From CAYYVJ01 sp964475115 (GTDB taxonomy: Bacteria; Bacillota; Clostridia; Lachnospirales; Lachnospiraceae): a stretch of 18,447 nt of DNA. The notes under the pieces are model-generated. The model did no database searches. It saw nothing but the letters and a program-made list of their open reading frames with translations, and was not told where the DNA came from. Made by a program: the position numbers and the translations under genes. Every line of letters begins with the position of its first letter. Positions within the stretch are counted from its first letter, which is position 1. The stretch covers positions 1 to 18,447 of the forward strand of contig CAYYVJ010000037.1 in NCBI GenBank assembly GCA_964475115.1, written 5' to 3'. Shown here in pieces: positions 1 to 8,801 of the stretch.

Positions 1-728
1 GAACTTCTCAATTTCTGAAGATTACTTACAAATTCAACTTGCATCTTATTAGGTCGTAATTTATATTTTTCTATTGAAGGAACTTCATCGAGTTTTGCAA
101 TAGCTCTTTGTCTCTTAATTAATTCATAATTTGTAGTGTATTGATCAATAATTTCGTCAAAATCTTTTGCTGATTTTGAATTCCACAAATCTTTAAATTC
201 ACCAATAATATGATTTGTATATTCCCCTTCTTCCGTTGAAACAATCTTAGTATTCCATTCTTTATTTTTTGTTAGTGCACCTAGTGTTACATTTGAACTA
301 CCTACTATGATTTTATAAATTTCCTCTTCCCTGAAAATATATCCCTTTGTGTGGAAGCCTTCGCCAGCTTCTTTCACGCAATACATTTTCAATTCTATAT
401 TTTTTAGTTCAGCTAACTTGCACAATGCTTCTGGAGCACTAAAGTTCAAATAATCTGTTGTCAGTATTTTTCCTGGTATTCCTCTTTCTTCCAACTCCTT
501 CAAAGTCTGTAGAAGCGGAGTAATACCACTCATTGTTATGAATGCTACACTAATAAAAAATTCATCGCAGCGTAAAAGTTCTTCCTCTATAGAAACTAAT
601 ACTTTTCTGCCTTCTTTATAATTATTAGAAATAAATTGAGGCTTAAATGCTAAAGCTGAACTTGTATATCGATCTATAAAAGCCGTTTCAAAACCTTCTT
701 GCATTAGTTCTTTCATATTACCCTTCAT
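1..728 (-). CDS. PLD-domain / SF2 helicase-type protein, N-terminal fragment
   Basis: An open frame runs leftward from an ATG at 728 off the window edge, giving 242 residues without a stop. Residues about 45-190 look like a phospholipase-D-like domain: HTKGYIF at 126-132 is followed by GSSN at 143-146, the HxK...GSxN part of a PLD motif. The Asp usual after HxK is not at its normal spacing. LRPNKMQ at 224-230 resembles the entry into an SF2 helicase core, as in proteins with PLD, DEAD/DEAH helicase and DUF3427 domains. Those proteins are usually several times longer, so the ATPase core would lie outside the window. The start is supported by GGGTGA six bases upstream; an internal ATG at codon 5 is an alternative. 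Members of this architecture often occur in defence or accessory regions, but nothing here proves that role. Confidence 0.75.
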   Translation of the reverse strand, partial: MKGNMKELMQEGFETAFIDRYTSSALAFKPQFISNNYKEGRKVLVSIEEELLRCDEFFISVAFITMSGITPLLQTLKELEERGIPGKILTTDYLNFSAPEALCKLAELKNIELKMYCVKEAGEGFHTKGYIFREEEIYKIIVGSSNVTLGALTKNKEWNTKIVSTEEGEYTNHIIGEFKDLWNSKSAKDFDEIIDQYTTNYELIKRQRAIAKLDEVPSIEKYKLRPNKMQVEFVSNLQKLRS

Positions 729-777
729 TTATATTCACCCACTATAACCCTCTCTTCTTTTGTGCACTCTTTCCTAC

Positions 778-783
778 AGTATA
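778..783 (-). promoter_or_regulatory. candidate -10 box for the PLD/helicase gene
   Basis: TATACT on the minus strand lies about 50 bases upstream of the ATG at 728. The -35 region is poor (TTTCAA at 17 bp spacing), so this is only a candidate. Confidence 0.3.
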
Positions 784-819
784 ACATCTAACAAGTCTAT
801 TTGAAAGCCTCGTTTCCCT

Positions 820-848
820 TGTACATCCACCCTCTAAAATGGTATAAT
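820..848 (+). promoter_or_regulatory. candidate sigma-A promoter for the toroid-enzyme gene
   Basis: A consensus TATAAT (843-848) preceded by TGG gives an extended -10 (TGnTATAAT). TGTACA at 820-825 can serve as -35 with 17 bp spacing. The start site would fall near 855, leaving a leader of about 40 bases before the AAGGAG ribosome site and the ATG at 897. A promoter here also argues against the longer reading of the gene that begins at 801. Confidence 0.6.
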
Positions 849-896
849 ATCTTTAATAAAGTCATTAAAAAATGCCCTAACTACAAAGGAGATATC

Positions 897-2597
897 ATGA
901 AAAAACATTATGAAAAAATTCTTTTAGATACAGATTATCGTATTATGCGTTCCTTAGATATTCAAATCTTAAATTCAGAGGCAGGGTTACATTATGGTGG
1001 GTTTAGGGATGGAAACGGCTTAGTAGAACCTAAATTTGCGATTTATCGTGTGACTACAATGATTGCAGGGCTCTTTCACGAGAATAGTAGATATTATGGA
1101 GATGAAACAGTCTATAAGCGAGTATTGATGGGACTTAAGTATATAACTGCTTCTCAGAGGGAAAATGGTTTCTTTGATTTAATTAATTGTAACTTTTATT
1201 CAGCGCCTGATACAGCCTTTTGCTTGAAGCGCTTGATTCCAAGTTATCAATATTTAACTGTTGGATTTTATGAGACTGAAGAAAAAAATCAAGGAAATGA
1301 AAAGTTAAAGGAATATGCTACTAGCATTTCAGGAATTATGAAAGACATTATTTATCGCGGGGCAAAAGCTATGATAAATGGCGGGTTCCATACACCAAAT
1401 CATAGATGGGCCATTGCATCTATTTTATTGATTTGCGCTAAAATGTTTGATGAGGCTTCTTTTGCAGACCATGCCCAAGTGTATTTAAAAGAAGGAATCG
1501 ATAGTACAGATGATGGAGAATATGCGGAACGTTCTGCAGGTAATTATAATCGTATTTGTAATGATGCTATGATTATGATGGCTGCTGCATCGGGAGACGA
1601 TTCCTACTTAGAATTTGCTACGCGCAATCTATATATGATGTTAAATTATATTGAGCCAGATGGAAGTATTTTTACAAACAACTCTACGAGACAAGATAGA
1701 GGCAAAAAAGTATATCCAAAAGATTATTATATGGAATACTTATACTTAGGCTATAAATTAAAGAATGAAACCTTTATGCAAGCAGCTAACAAGATTATGG
1801 ACTATGTAAATAAGCACAACCTAGCAGCTATGGATTGCCTTATTCATTTTATGAATCAACCAGAATTATTTACTTTTGAGTACGAAGAAAGTAATATGCC
1901 AGATACCTATCATAAATATTTTAAAGAATCTAGCCTGGTTCGAATGCGAAATAAAGACTATTCTTGTTCACTTGTAAATGGAAGTTCTTCTTTTCTATAT
2001 TTTACACACGGAGACTTGACTATGGGAATGAAAATCGGTGGCTCTTTCTGCGAGCATAGAGCCTTTGTGCCACAGCAGTTATCTCCTACAAAGGATGGCT
2101 ATGAACTGACTCAGACTATGACGGGTTGGTATTACTTACCTTTTAAAGAAAGTCAGGCTAGCAACGATTGGTGGGAAATGGATCACGGAAAGCGTGATAA
2201 AATATATGGACCAAACCTTGATTTTAAGATAAAGGTAAAAGAAGTTAAGGATGGAGTAGACGTACATATCAAAATAGATGGCATTGATCGAGCACCACTA
2301 CGTGTAGAATTGTCTTTTGATGCAAACTCTATTATAAGAAATGATGCCTTTACTATATTTGGAAATGCAGGTGGAAGTATTATTAGCAAGGAAGGTACTG
2401 TAGTAGCCTCTAAAGGAGCTTACGCAATTAGTGCTGGAGAAGCTTTTGGAACACATGATTTTTCTGACGGAATGTTTGGAAGCGAGTCAAAAAATCCAAA
2501 TTGCTTTACCGTATACTTTACTGATTCTACTTGTTTTGAGCATGTGATTTCACTTAGAGCTTTAGCAAGTGATCGGGACTATAGAAGCAAAAGTTAG
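897..2597 (+). CDS. (alpha/alpha)-toroid carbohydrate-active protein, heparinase II/III-like
   Basis: A 566-residue protein without signal peptide, so probably cytoplasmic. The start is the ATG at 897, placed behind AAAGGAGATATC. The frame is open back to 801, but that extension would cross the promoter. The N-terminal half (about 1-320) is helical with repeated aromatic-rich segments, as in an alpha/alpha toroid. The rest (about 345-560) looks beta-rich. NGGFHTPNHRW (161-171) and DGEYAERSAGNYN (206-218) recall the Asn/His and DGxYxExSxxY signatures of heparinase II/III-type uronate lyases. The family is not assigned with certainty; a toroid glycoside hydrolase is possible. It is convergent with the ABC importer operon and ends at a shared terminator, so a role in the same uronic-acid glycan pathway is plausible. 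It has its own promoter and lacks the operator seen in the cluster. Confidence 0.8.
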   Translation: MKKHYEKILLDTDYRIMRSLDIQILNSEAGLHYGGFRDGNGLVEPKFAIYRVTTMIAGLFHENSRYYGDETVYKRVLMGLKYITASQRENGFFDLINCNFYSAPDTAFCLKRLIPSYQYLTVGFYETEEKNQGNEKLKEYATSISGIMKDIIYRGAKAMINGGFHTPNHRWAIASILLICAKMFDEASFADHAQVYLKEGIDSTDDGEYAERSAGNYNRICNDAMIMMAAASGDDSYLEFATRNLYMMLNYIEPDGSIFTNNSTRQDRGKKVYPKDYYMEYLYLGYKLKNETFMQAANKIMDYVNKHNLAAMDCLIHFMNQPELFTFEYEESNMPDTYHKYFKESSLVRMRNKDYSCSLVNGSSSFLYFTHGDLTMGMKIGGSFCEHRAFVPQQLSPTKDGYELTQTMTGWYYLPFKESQASNDWWEMDHGKRDKIYGPNLDFKIKVKEVKDGVDVHIKIDGIDRAPLRVELSFDANSIIRNDAFTIFGNAGGSIISKEGTVVASKGAYAISAGEAFGTHDFSDGMFGSESKNPNCFTVYFTDSTCFEHVISLRALASDRDYRSKS

Positions 2598-2604
2598 GAA
2601 ACGC

Positions 2605-2636
2605 AAAGGAGATTGCCAAAACAGCAATCTCCTTTT
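2605..2636. terminator. intrinsic terminator between convergent genes
   Basis: A perfect 12-bp stem, AAAGGAGATTGC (2605-2616) with GCAATCTCCTTT (2624-2635), encloses a 7-base loop and runs into TTTT on the plus strand. It lies 7 bases after the toroid gene's stop. On the minus strand it sits 20 bases beyond the end of the last ATPase gene, with a weaker T-rich tail (TTTGCGTTT), so it may stop transcription both ways. Confidence 0.85.
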
Positions 2637-2655
2637 ATATAGTAAACACAAATTT

Positions 2656-3657
2656 TTAACTTTCGTATGTAAATCCTTTCAGATCTAACTCTTTTGCTCG
2701 ATGGCAAGCTACTGATCTTCCATCTGGCATTTCTTCTAGCTCTGGTTCATCGACTTTACATTTATCAATACAGAATCTACATCTTTCGTGGAAATAGCAA
2801 CCACTAGGTGGATTAGCTGGATTAGGTATTTCTCCTTTTAGAGGAATACGTTCCATTTGGATTCTAGGATCTGCAACTGGTACTGCCGATAATAAGGCTT
2901 CTGTATAAGGATGCATTGGTTTTTGAAACATCTTTTCTGTGTCTGCAAACTCTACCATTTTACCCAGATACATTACACCTACTTTATCTGAAATATGTTC
3001 TACTACAGATAAATCATGGCTAATAAATAGATAGGTTAATTGCATCTCTTTTTGCAAATCACGAAGCAAATTGATTACCTGTGCCTGGATCGATACGTCA
3101 AGTGCTGAAACCGCTTCGTCACAAACGATAACTTGAGGCTTTAGTATAAGGGCCCTTGCAATACCGATACGCTGTCTTTGACCACCCGAGAATGCATGGG
3201 GGTATCTCATTAAATATGCAGTGTTCAAACCTACTTTTGCAGCTATATCCTTTACCATTTCATCCATTTCAGATTTTGGCATTCTAGGAAAGTTAGCTTT
3301 TAGTGGTTCTTTTATAATGTCTAAAACTGTCATTCTCGGATCAAGTGAAGAGTATGGGTCCTGAAATATCATCTGGATTTCTTTACGGATAGATTTCATG
3401 GTTTTCTTATCTATATTGATAAAATCATATTCTTTTCCGTCTAGCGCCTTATACAAGACCTCCCCCTCAGTTGCGTTAATTCCTTTTACAATACAACGAC
3501 CGAGTGTAGTTTTTCCACATCCTGATTCACCTACTATACCTATGGTTTCACCTTTTTTAACATTAAAACTAACATCTGATACTGCTTTTACAGCTACATT
3601 TTTCGAGGTAAATGTTTTATGGATGTTCTTAACTTGTAAAATATAATCCTCTGCCAT
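2656..3657 (-). CDS. Oligopeptide-type ABC transporter ATPase, OppF/DppF-like
   Basis: A 333-residue cytoplasmic ATPase, the last gene of the importer operon, hydrolysing ATP to power the two permeases. Visible motifs are Walker A GESGCGKT (43-50), Q-loop FQDPYSSLDPR (98-108), signature FSGGQRQR (156-163), Walker B VIVCDE with EAVSALD, and SHD of the H-loop (213-215). The C-terminus carries the cysteine-rich oligopeptide-ATPase tail (GCYFHERCRFCIDKC...C). The start is ATG 3657, because AGGAGG lies 8 bases upstream; the frame extends 8 codons further but that start would bypass the site. The upstream ATPase gene stops one base before this ATG, so the two are probably translationally coupled. 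The substrate of this class can be peptides or oligosaccharides; the neighbours favour sugars. Confidence 0.93.
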   Translation of the reverse strand: MAEDYILQVKNIHKTFTSKNVAVKAVSDVSFNVKKGETIGIVGESGCGKTTLGRCIVKGINATEGEVLYKALDGKEYDFINIDKKTMKSIRKEIQMIFQDPYSSLDPRMTVLDIIKEPLKANFPRMPKSEMDEMVKDIAAKVGLNTAYLMRYPHAFSGGQRQRIGIARALILKPQVIVCDEAVSALDVSIQAQVINLLRDLQKEMQLTYLFISHDLSVVEHISDKVGVMYLGKMVEFADTEKMFQKPMHPYTEALLSAVPVADPRIQMERIPLKGEIPNPANPPSGCYFHERCRFCIDKCKVDEPELEEMPDGRSVACHRAKELDLKGFTYES

Positions 3658-3658
3658 A

Positions 3659-4514
3659 TTAGTTACCTCCTGTGCAAGCAAAACAGCTTATTTCATGTTC
3701 ATTNNNNNNNNNNNNNNNNNNNNNNNNNNNNNNNNNNNNNNNNNNNNNNNNNNNNNNNNNNNNNNNNNNNNNNNNNNNNNNNNNNNNNNNNNNNNNNNNN
3801 NNNATACATAACTGCCACTCTATCACACATTTTAGCTACTGTACCTAAATCATGAGTAATGAATAAAATAGACATGTTAAGCTCTTTTTGTAATTCCTTC
3901 ATTAATTCCAATATTTGCGCTTGAATGGTTACATCTAGTGCAGTAGTCGGTTCGTCTGCCAGCAAAAGTTTTGGCTTACACACAAGAGCCATTGCGATAA
4001 GGGCTCTTTGAAGCATACCACCAGAAAACTCATGTGGATATTGGTTGTATCTCTTCTCCACATTTGCGATTCCTACTTTACGCATCATTTCCATTGAAAG
4101 CTCTTTTGATTTCACTTTATCTTTGGTAATGTGTAATCTTGTACATTCATTAATCTGATTACCAATGGTATACATAGGAGAAAAAGAAACCATTGGCTCC
4201 TGAAAGATCATAGATATCTCTTTCCCACGAATACTTCTAATATCTTTACCTTTTGGATTTAGGCTGATAAGGTCAATTACTCCATGCATATCAGACTCAA
4301 AAAATATATTTCCTGCTGGTTCACATATTTTGTCATTGATTCCTAATATTGCTTTACTAGTAAGACTCTTTCCGCATCCAGATTCTCCTACCAAACCAAG
4401 AGTTTCACCCTTTTTTATTGCAAAGTCAATACCACGTACAGCAGTGATAGTACCTTCATCTGTTTTTATATTAACCTTGAAGTCTTTTACTTCAATGATG
4501 TTTTCATTTTTCAT
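3659..4514 (-). CDS. Oligopeptide-type ABC transporter ATPase, OppD/DppD-like, interrupted by assembly gap
   Basis: This is the second ATPase of the importer. The first 237 residues are readable: Walker A GESGCGKS (43-50), Q-loop FQEP, signature FSGGMLQR (163-170), Walker B LLLADE (183-188) and the H-loop His221. The sequence breaks off after RVAVMY into the 100-N run. Beyond the gap a frame reads NEHEISCFACTGGN and stops at TAA 3659-3661; a Cys close to the C-terminus is typical of this family. I therefore take this as the true end. Relatives have roughly 320-340 residues, so about 70-100 residues appear to be missing, which is more than 100 N would hold. The two visible parts are not in one frame across exactly 100 bases, as expected if the gap length is a placeholder. 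The ribosome site before ATG 4514 is weak (GAGA); coupling to the permease 24 bases upstream is likely. Confidence 0.88.
3704..3803. other. assembly gap (100 N)
   Basis: Exactly 100 undetermined bases, the usual placeholder for a scaffold join of unknown length. It hides the C-terminal part of the OppD-like ATPase. Confidence 0.99.
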
Positions 4515-4538
4515 ATTTTCTCAACACTGCCTCTCTGT

Positions 4539-5675
4539 TTACTTGTATGGATCTGCCGCATCACGTAAGCCATCACCTAGGAAGTTAAATGCAAGAACTG
4601 CAATAATAACAAAAAGTAAAGGTATCATCTTCCATGGATATTGTGAGAAGTTTGCTATATTTTTCGTTTCATCTAGTAAAACACCCCAACTTGTAGCCGG
4701 TGAGCGAATTCCTAGACCAAGGAAACTCATGGATGTTTCACCAATAATACTAGATGGTATACTCAGTGTAATACTAACAATCAAATAACTCAAGAAACCT
4801 GGAACTAAATGCTTCGCAATGATAATCGCATCATTTACGCCAGCAATTCTTGCTGCCATAACAAAGTCTTCATTCTTTAATGACATAAATTTACCACGAA
4901 CGACTCTGGCAATTCCACACCAGTTAATTAAGGAAAGAATAACTGTGATTAGCAAATACATTTTTACTGTTGAAAGTCCCGCTGGAATAGCAGCAGACAT
5001 AGCCATCCACAATGGAATACTAGGGATTGCTCCTAAAACTTCTATAATACGTTGTATAATATTATCAATTACTCCGCCAAAATATCCTGATATACTACCT
5101 ATGGTTATACCAAGCACAAAACTAATGGCTGCACTGGCAAATGGTATGGTTAAAGATATTTGACTTCCATATAAAATTCTCGAAAAGATATCTCGACCTA
5201 ATTGATCTGAACCAAATAGCATAACTTTTCCATTTAAACTTCCATTCGAACCCGCCTCTGTTCCAAACAAATGAATATCAGATTCAATTAGGCCTAATAT
5301 TTTATATTCTACTCCCTTAACAAAAAATTTAAGCTTGTAATATTCTGAAGTATCTTCTGTAACCTCTACACGAAAGGTTTCTGGATTATTATATTTTTTC
5401 AAAGAATATACAAATGGTCCAACAAAGTCGCCTTCGTGAAATAAATGTATACCTGTAGGAGACGTGTTTTGATATAACTTATCATAATCTTCTAAACCGT
5501 ATGGTGCTATAAAACCTGCAAATATAACGCCTAAATATAAGAAACCAAGAATCCAAAGACTCATTTTAGCTAGTTTATGTTTTCTTAATTTTCTAGCCAT
5601 AAGTGTCCATTGGGAAGCTAGGTAATAGGATTCATTTTTGTTTTTATCTTTTTTTCTTTTCTTTCCAAAAACCAT
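4539..5675 (-). CDS. ABC transporter permease, OppC/DppC-like
   Basis: A 378-residue inner-membrane permease. After a Lys-rich cytoplasmic N-terminus comes the first membrane helix (about 38-57), then an extracytoplasmic stretch of about 110 residues. GSDQLGRDIFSR (155-166) marks the entry to the transmembrane core, typical of OppC. The EAA-type loop that docks on the ATPases is at about 271-293 (FVMAARIAGV...KHLVPG). The stretch between the first helix and the core is longer than in classic ~300-residue DppC proteins, accounting for the extra length. The gene starts three bases after the stop of the other permease gene and is preceded by GGGAGGG, so it belongs to the same transcript. The substrate is inferred from neighbours, not from this sequence. 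Confidence 0.93.
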   Translation of the reverse strand: MVFGKKRKKDKNKNESYYLASQWTLMARKLRKHKLAKMSLWILGFLYLGVIFAGFIAPYGLEDYDKLYQNTSPTGIHLFHEGDFVGPFVYSLKKYNNPETFRVEVTEDTSEYYKLKFFVKGVEYKILGLIESDIHLFGTEAGSNGSLNGKVMLFGSDQLGRDIFSRILYGSQISLTIPFASAAISFVLGITIGSISGYFGGVIDNIIQRIIEVLGAIPSIPLWMAMSAAIPAGLSTVKMYLLITVILSLINWCGIARVVRGKFMSLKNEDFVMAARIAGVNDAIIIAKHLVPGFLSYLIVSITLSIPSSIIGETSMSFLGLGIRSPATSWGVLLDETKNIANFSQYPWKMIPLLFVIIAVLAFNFLGDGLRDAADPYK

Positions 5676-5678
5676 CTG

Positions 5679-6677
5679 TTAATCCCTCCCCGCTGTATAT
5701 CTGATTCTTGGGTCTAACCAAGCTAACATAACATCAGACAATAATGTTCCTACAACAACCAAGAATGCTTGAACCATAACAATTGTTCCAGCCAAGTACA
5801 TGTCTTGAGATTTTAAAGCTTTTAGTAATTCTGGACCCAAAATTTGAAGATTTAATACCATTGCTGTAACAGTAGAACCTGAAAATAAATGAGATAACAT
5901 ACCGCCAATACCTGATACTACTGGATTCATGGCAGCACGTAAGCAATATTTATAGATAATCGTTCTTTCTGAAACACCTTTTGATCTCGCTGCTAAAACA
6001 TATTGTTTTGATTGCTCGTCTAACATCTGTGCACGAACTGTTCTAATAATTCCGCATGTACTAGCTGTACCAATTACGATAATCGGTATTATTAAACGTT
6101 GCAAAAATTCACCAAAATTATGTATATTGATTCCGTTTTGAAGCATGTCTGTTGAATACAAGCCTAGATTCGCACTTCCCGTTGCTTGAAAGGACCAATA
6201 CATAAGGATAATGGCAAGAAGAAAGTTTGGCACCGCCTGACCAAAAAATCCAAAAAAGGAAAATATATAATCTCCAATTGAGTATTGATGAGTGGAGCTA
6301 TATATCGCAATCGGAATAGAAATTCCATATTGAAATATTGTAATAATAAAAGTTAATATAATGGTCATTCCTACCGTTCTAGATATAACATCCCAAACTG
6401 GTTGGCCATATATGAAAGAATATCCAAAGTCGCCTTTTGTAACGATTCCAGCTACCCATTCAGCGTATTGGACATACCAAGGATTATCTAGCCCATAGTA
6501 ATCTCTCCAATGAGCAATCTCTTCCATTGTAAATATTTCACCTTCTGCTGTTCTTGCAGATATTAAACTATCTACATAGTCCCCCGGTGGTAGCTGAATT
6601 ACAAAGAAAATTACAAGAGAGATAAGTATTAAAGTAGGAATAAATAATGTAATTCTCTTAAGGATATATTTTACCAT
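5679..6677 (-). CDS. ABC transporter permease, OppB/DppB-like
   Basis: A 332-residue integral membrane protein, the partner of the OppC-like permease. It shows the usual OppB start (MVKYILKRITLFIPTLILIS, first helix about 9-29), the PPGDYVD region just outside the membrane, further hydrophobic helices, and the ATPase-docking EAA-type loop at about 226-246 (YVLAARSKGVSERTIIYKYC). AAAGGT lies just upstream of ATG 6677. A 102-base spacer separates it from the binding-protein gene and contains a strong hairpin but no clear promoter, so it is probably expressed by read-through from that gene at a lower level. Confidence 0.93.
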   Translation of the reverse strand: MVKYILKRITLFIPTLILISLVIFFVIQLPPGDYVDSLISARTAEGEIFTMEEIAHWRDYYGLDNPWYVQYAEWVAGIVTKGDFGYSFIYGQPVWDVISRTVGMTIILTFIITIFQYGISIPIAIYSSTHQYSIGDYIFSFFGFFGQAVPNFLLAIILMYWSFQATGSANLGLYSTDMLQNGINIHNFGEFLQRLIIPIIVIGTASTCGIIRTVRAQMLDEQSKQYVLAARSKGVSERTIIYKYCLRAAMNPVVSGIGGMLSHLFSGSTVTAMVLNLQILGPELLKALKSQDMYLAGTIVMVQAFLVVVGTLLSDVMLAWLDPRIRYTAGRD

Positions 6678-6726
6678 AAGTTACCTTTCCTTCCACTAAG
6701 CAGAACTTGCTTTGTTTATTAATTGC

Positions 6727-6750
6727 GGAAAGCAACCGGAGTTGCCTTCC
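6727..6750 (-). promoter_or_regulatory. stable intercistronic hairpin with UNCG tetraloop
   Basis: The minus-strand RNA folds GGAAGGCAAC / GTTGCTTTCC around a UCCG loop closed by C-G, a stable UNCG tetraloop. One position is a G-U pair in the coding-strand RNA but an A-C mismatch on the other strand, so the fold is better in the transcript of the operon. No T-run follows, so it is not a standard terminator. It probably protects the upstream binding-protein mRNA or reduces read-through into the permeases. Confidence 0.65.
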
Positions 6751-6779
6751 ACATATTTCTAACACATATTTAATCTAAA

Positions 6780-8753
6780 TTATTCAGCGATGTACCATGT
6801 TTGAATGTGTGCAATACCTAAATCACGGAACTCATCACACCAGATAGAAAGTTCTGGGAAATTATGAATTCTCATATTTACTGCATGATAGGTAGGCGCT
6901 GTTCCAACATAACCGATAATCCAAGTATTTTCTTTATGTAAAGCAAGCATTTTCTGAGCGATTTCATATTGTTGCCCTAAATCAACTGCTGATTTCAATT
7001 GATCATACAAGTTACATAATTCTAATAAATCTCCTGTTGGTTCCACTCCTGATGCACCATTTGATGAATACCATTCACCTACTTGACCATACCAAGCTGC
7101 AAAGTTTCTAACTGGTACTAAGGTATCTGGTCTAAGTATAATATTTACTGTAGATGCAGGTGAAACTGGTCCTAAAATACATTCATAATTATTTGATAAT
7201 AAATCATTATCCAAGGTAGCTCTTTCATAGTCTCTAAATGTAGTCTTAATCCCTGCTGCTTTAAAATAAGTTTCCAATACAGCATAAGATTCATTTGCTC
7301 CAGAAGATGTAAATCCTGTTATATTAATAGTCAGATCTGTTCCGTCTGCAAAATCATAGAATCCATCAGAACCCATTACTAAACCAATTCCTTCTAATAA
7401 TGACTTAGCCTGAGCCACATCATGATCTGTCCATTTACTTGTCCAGCTTGGATCATATCCTTGCATACCTTCTTGAGGTGCAGCTTGTGCTCCATTTACC
7501 CAACCTTCTGTAAGAAGAGCTGCTACTTCTGTTCTGTCAACAGCTATAGAAAGCGCTTGACGGAAATCTTTATTTTGGAATAATTCTCTCTTTTGCATGT
7601 CATCTACTGTTTGATTTAATTGCAACTGTGAAGCCATATCACTCCATGCAGCTGAAACCCATGCATTTATATTAATTGTACCAGAATCTTGAACGGTTGC
7701 AATATCTGCCATTCCTACTGTCATTATATCAGATGTGCCATCTAATAGGTTTAATAATTCTTGATCACCTTCAGATGAAACTAAAGTATAAGCAACTTTA
7801 TCCATATAAGGAAGTTGGTTTCCTTCGCTATCTGTTTTCCAATAATATGGATTACGAACAAATTCAAAGTATGAACCAGTTACGTCACCTTTTCCTGCTT
7901 CTTCAGATAGTATATAAGGATTTAATGTTGGCAATCCAGGAACATTCCAGAAATAATATCCTGTATATTGTCCCATTGTAGCAGCATCAGCAAATCCTCT
8001 TTCTATAGCAAGTTTTTCTGCTTCTTCTGCGCCGATAAACTCAGCAAGAATTTCTCTATGATAATGTTCTGGTGCATATAACCACTTTGCATTGATTGCA
8101 ACATTCTCTATAAAGTTTCCTCTTGGAACTTCAAAAGCCACGGTAAATGTATAGTCATCTACTTTTTCAATTTTAGCTACACTTCCATCTTCTGCTTTAA
8201 AACAATCCCAAAGTGCTTTACCAAACGTCTCATTTAAACACATATGGTTATAGAAAAATACAACATCATCTGTGTTAAAGTCTTCACCATCAGACCATTT
8301 CATTCCTTCTCTTAAATAAATTGTATATAGAGTAGCATCTTCATTTACTTCATAACCTTTTGCTACGTTAGGTTCAACTGTTCCATCTTCTTTAAAACGG
8401 AATAAGCCTTCTTCTATAATCTTACCTGTACCCCATGATTTACTTCCTGCTGAAGACATTGTACGATTAAGTGAACCACCATATGTACCTATACTAGCTA
8501 CTGGCTCTACCATTATATCTTCTGCCACTGGCATACGATCTACTACAACTGGTAGGTCTCCACTAGATACTTTATCCGCTAACATTGGAGCTTCTGCAAG
8601 TTCATCCCCTTCAACTACACCTGGTTCCGCAACAGCAGTAGTTGTTTCTGTCGCCGCCGTTGTCGTAGCTTGGTTGCCACCACTTTGACCACAACCAGTA
8701 AATATGAGTGCAAATACTAACAAACATAACAATACAGCAAAACGCTTTTTCAT
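6780..8753 (-). CDS. ABC transporter substrate-binding lipoprotein (SBP family 5)
   Basis: A 657-residue extracellular lipoprotein that captures the ligand for the importer. The N-terminus is a lipoprotein signal peptide: MKKR, a hydrophobic core, and lipobox IFTGC with Cys21. A Thr/Ala-rich linker follows (about 29-42). The mature part carries the family-5 (oligopeptide/nickel type) pattern, including LREGMKWSDGEDFNTDDVVF, the usual core signature. The segment around 56-90 (APMLADKV..GDLP..V.R.P...IGTYGG) resembles versions often found next to carbohydrate enzymes. AAAAGGAGGA precedes ATG 8753. The gene has its own 215-base upstream region with a repeat array, and the downstream hairpin would favour high expression relative to the membrane parts. 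Family-5 proteins can bind peptides or oligosaccharides; the GH105/GH38 neighbours favour a mannose- and uronate-containing oligosaccharide, by inference. Confidence 0.92.
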   Translation of the reverse strand: MKKRFAVLLCLLVFALIFTGCGQSGGNQATTTAATETTTAVAEPGVVEGDELAEAPMLADKVSSGDLPVVVDRMPVAEDIMVEPVASIGTYGGSLNRTMSSAGSKSWGTGKIIEEGLFRFKEDGTVEPNVAKGYEVNEDATLYTIYLREGMKWSDGEDFNTDDVVFFYNHMCLNETFGKALWDCFKAEDGSVAKIEKVDDYTFTVAFEVPRGNFIENVAINAKWLYAPEHYHREILAEFIGAEEAEKLAIERGFADAATMGQYTGYYFWNVPGLPTLNPYILSEEAGKGDVTGSYFEFVRNPYYWKTDSEGNQLPYMDKVAYTLVSSEGDQELLNLLDGTSDIMTVGMADIATVQDSGTININAWVSAAWSDMASQLQLNQTVDDMQKRELFQNKDFRQALSIAVDRTEVAALLTEGWVNGAQAAPQEGMQGYDPSWTSKWTDHDVAQAKSLLEGIGLVMGSDGFYDFADGTDLTINITGFTSSGANESYAVLETYFKAAGIKTTFRDYERATLDNDLLSNNYECILGPVSPASTVNIILRPDTLVPVRNFAAWYGQVGEWYSSNGASGVEPTGDLLELCNLYDQLKSAVDLGQQYEIAQKMLALHKENTWIIGYVGTAPTYHAVNMRIHNFPELSIWCDEFRDLGIAHIQTWYIAE

Positions 8754-8801
8754 AAATACTTCCTCCTTTTAATGGACATTTTATAAACTGATTTACTATC
8801 A

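Noticed and set aside
801..896. Upstream extension of the toroid-enzyme gene starting with TTG
   Set aside because: It would cross the extended -10 at 840-848 and lacks a ribosome site; ATG 897 has AAAGGAG directly upstream.
7676..7981. Plus-strand open frames inside the binding-protein gene and similar antisense frames elsewhere
   Set aside because: They lie fully within well-supported genes on the other strand, lack ribosome sites and recognisable domains.
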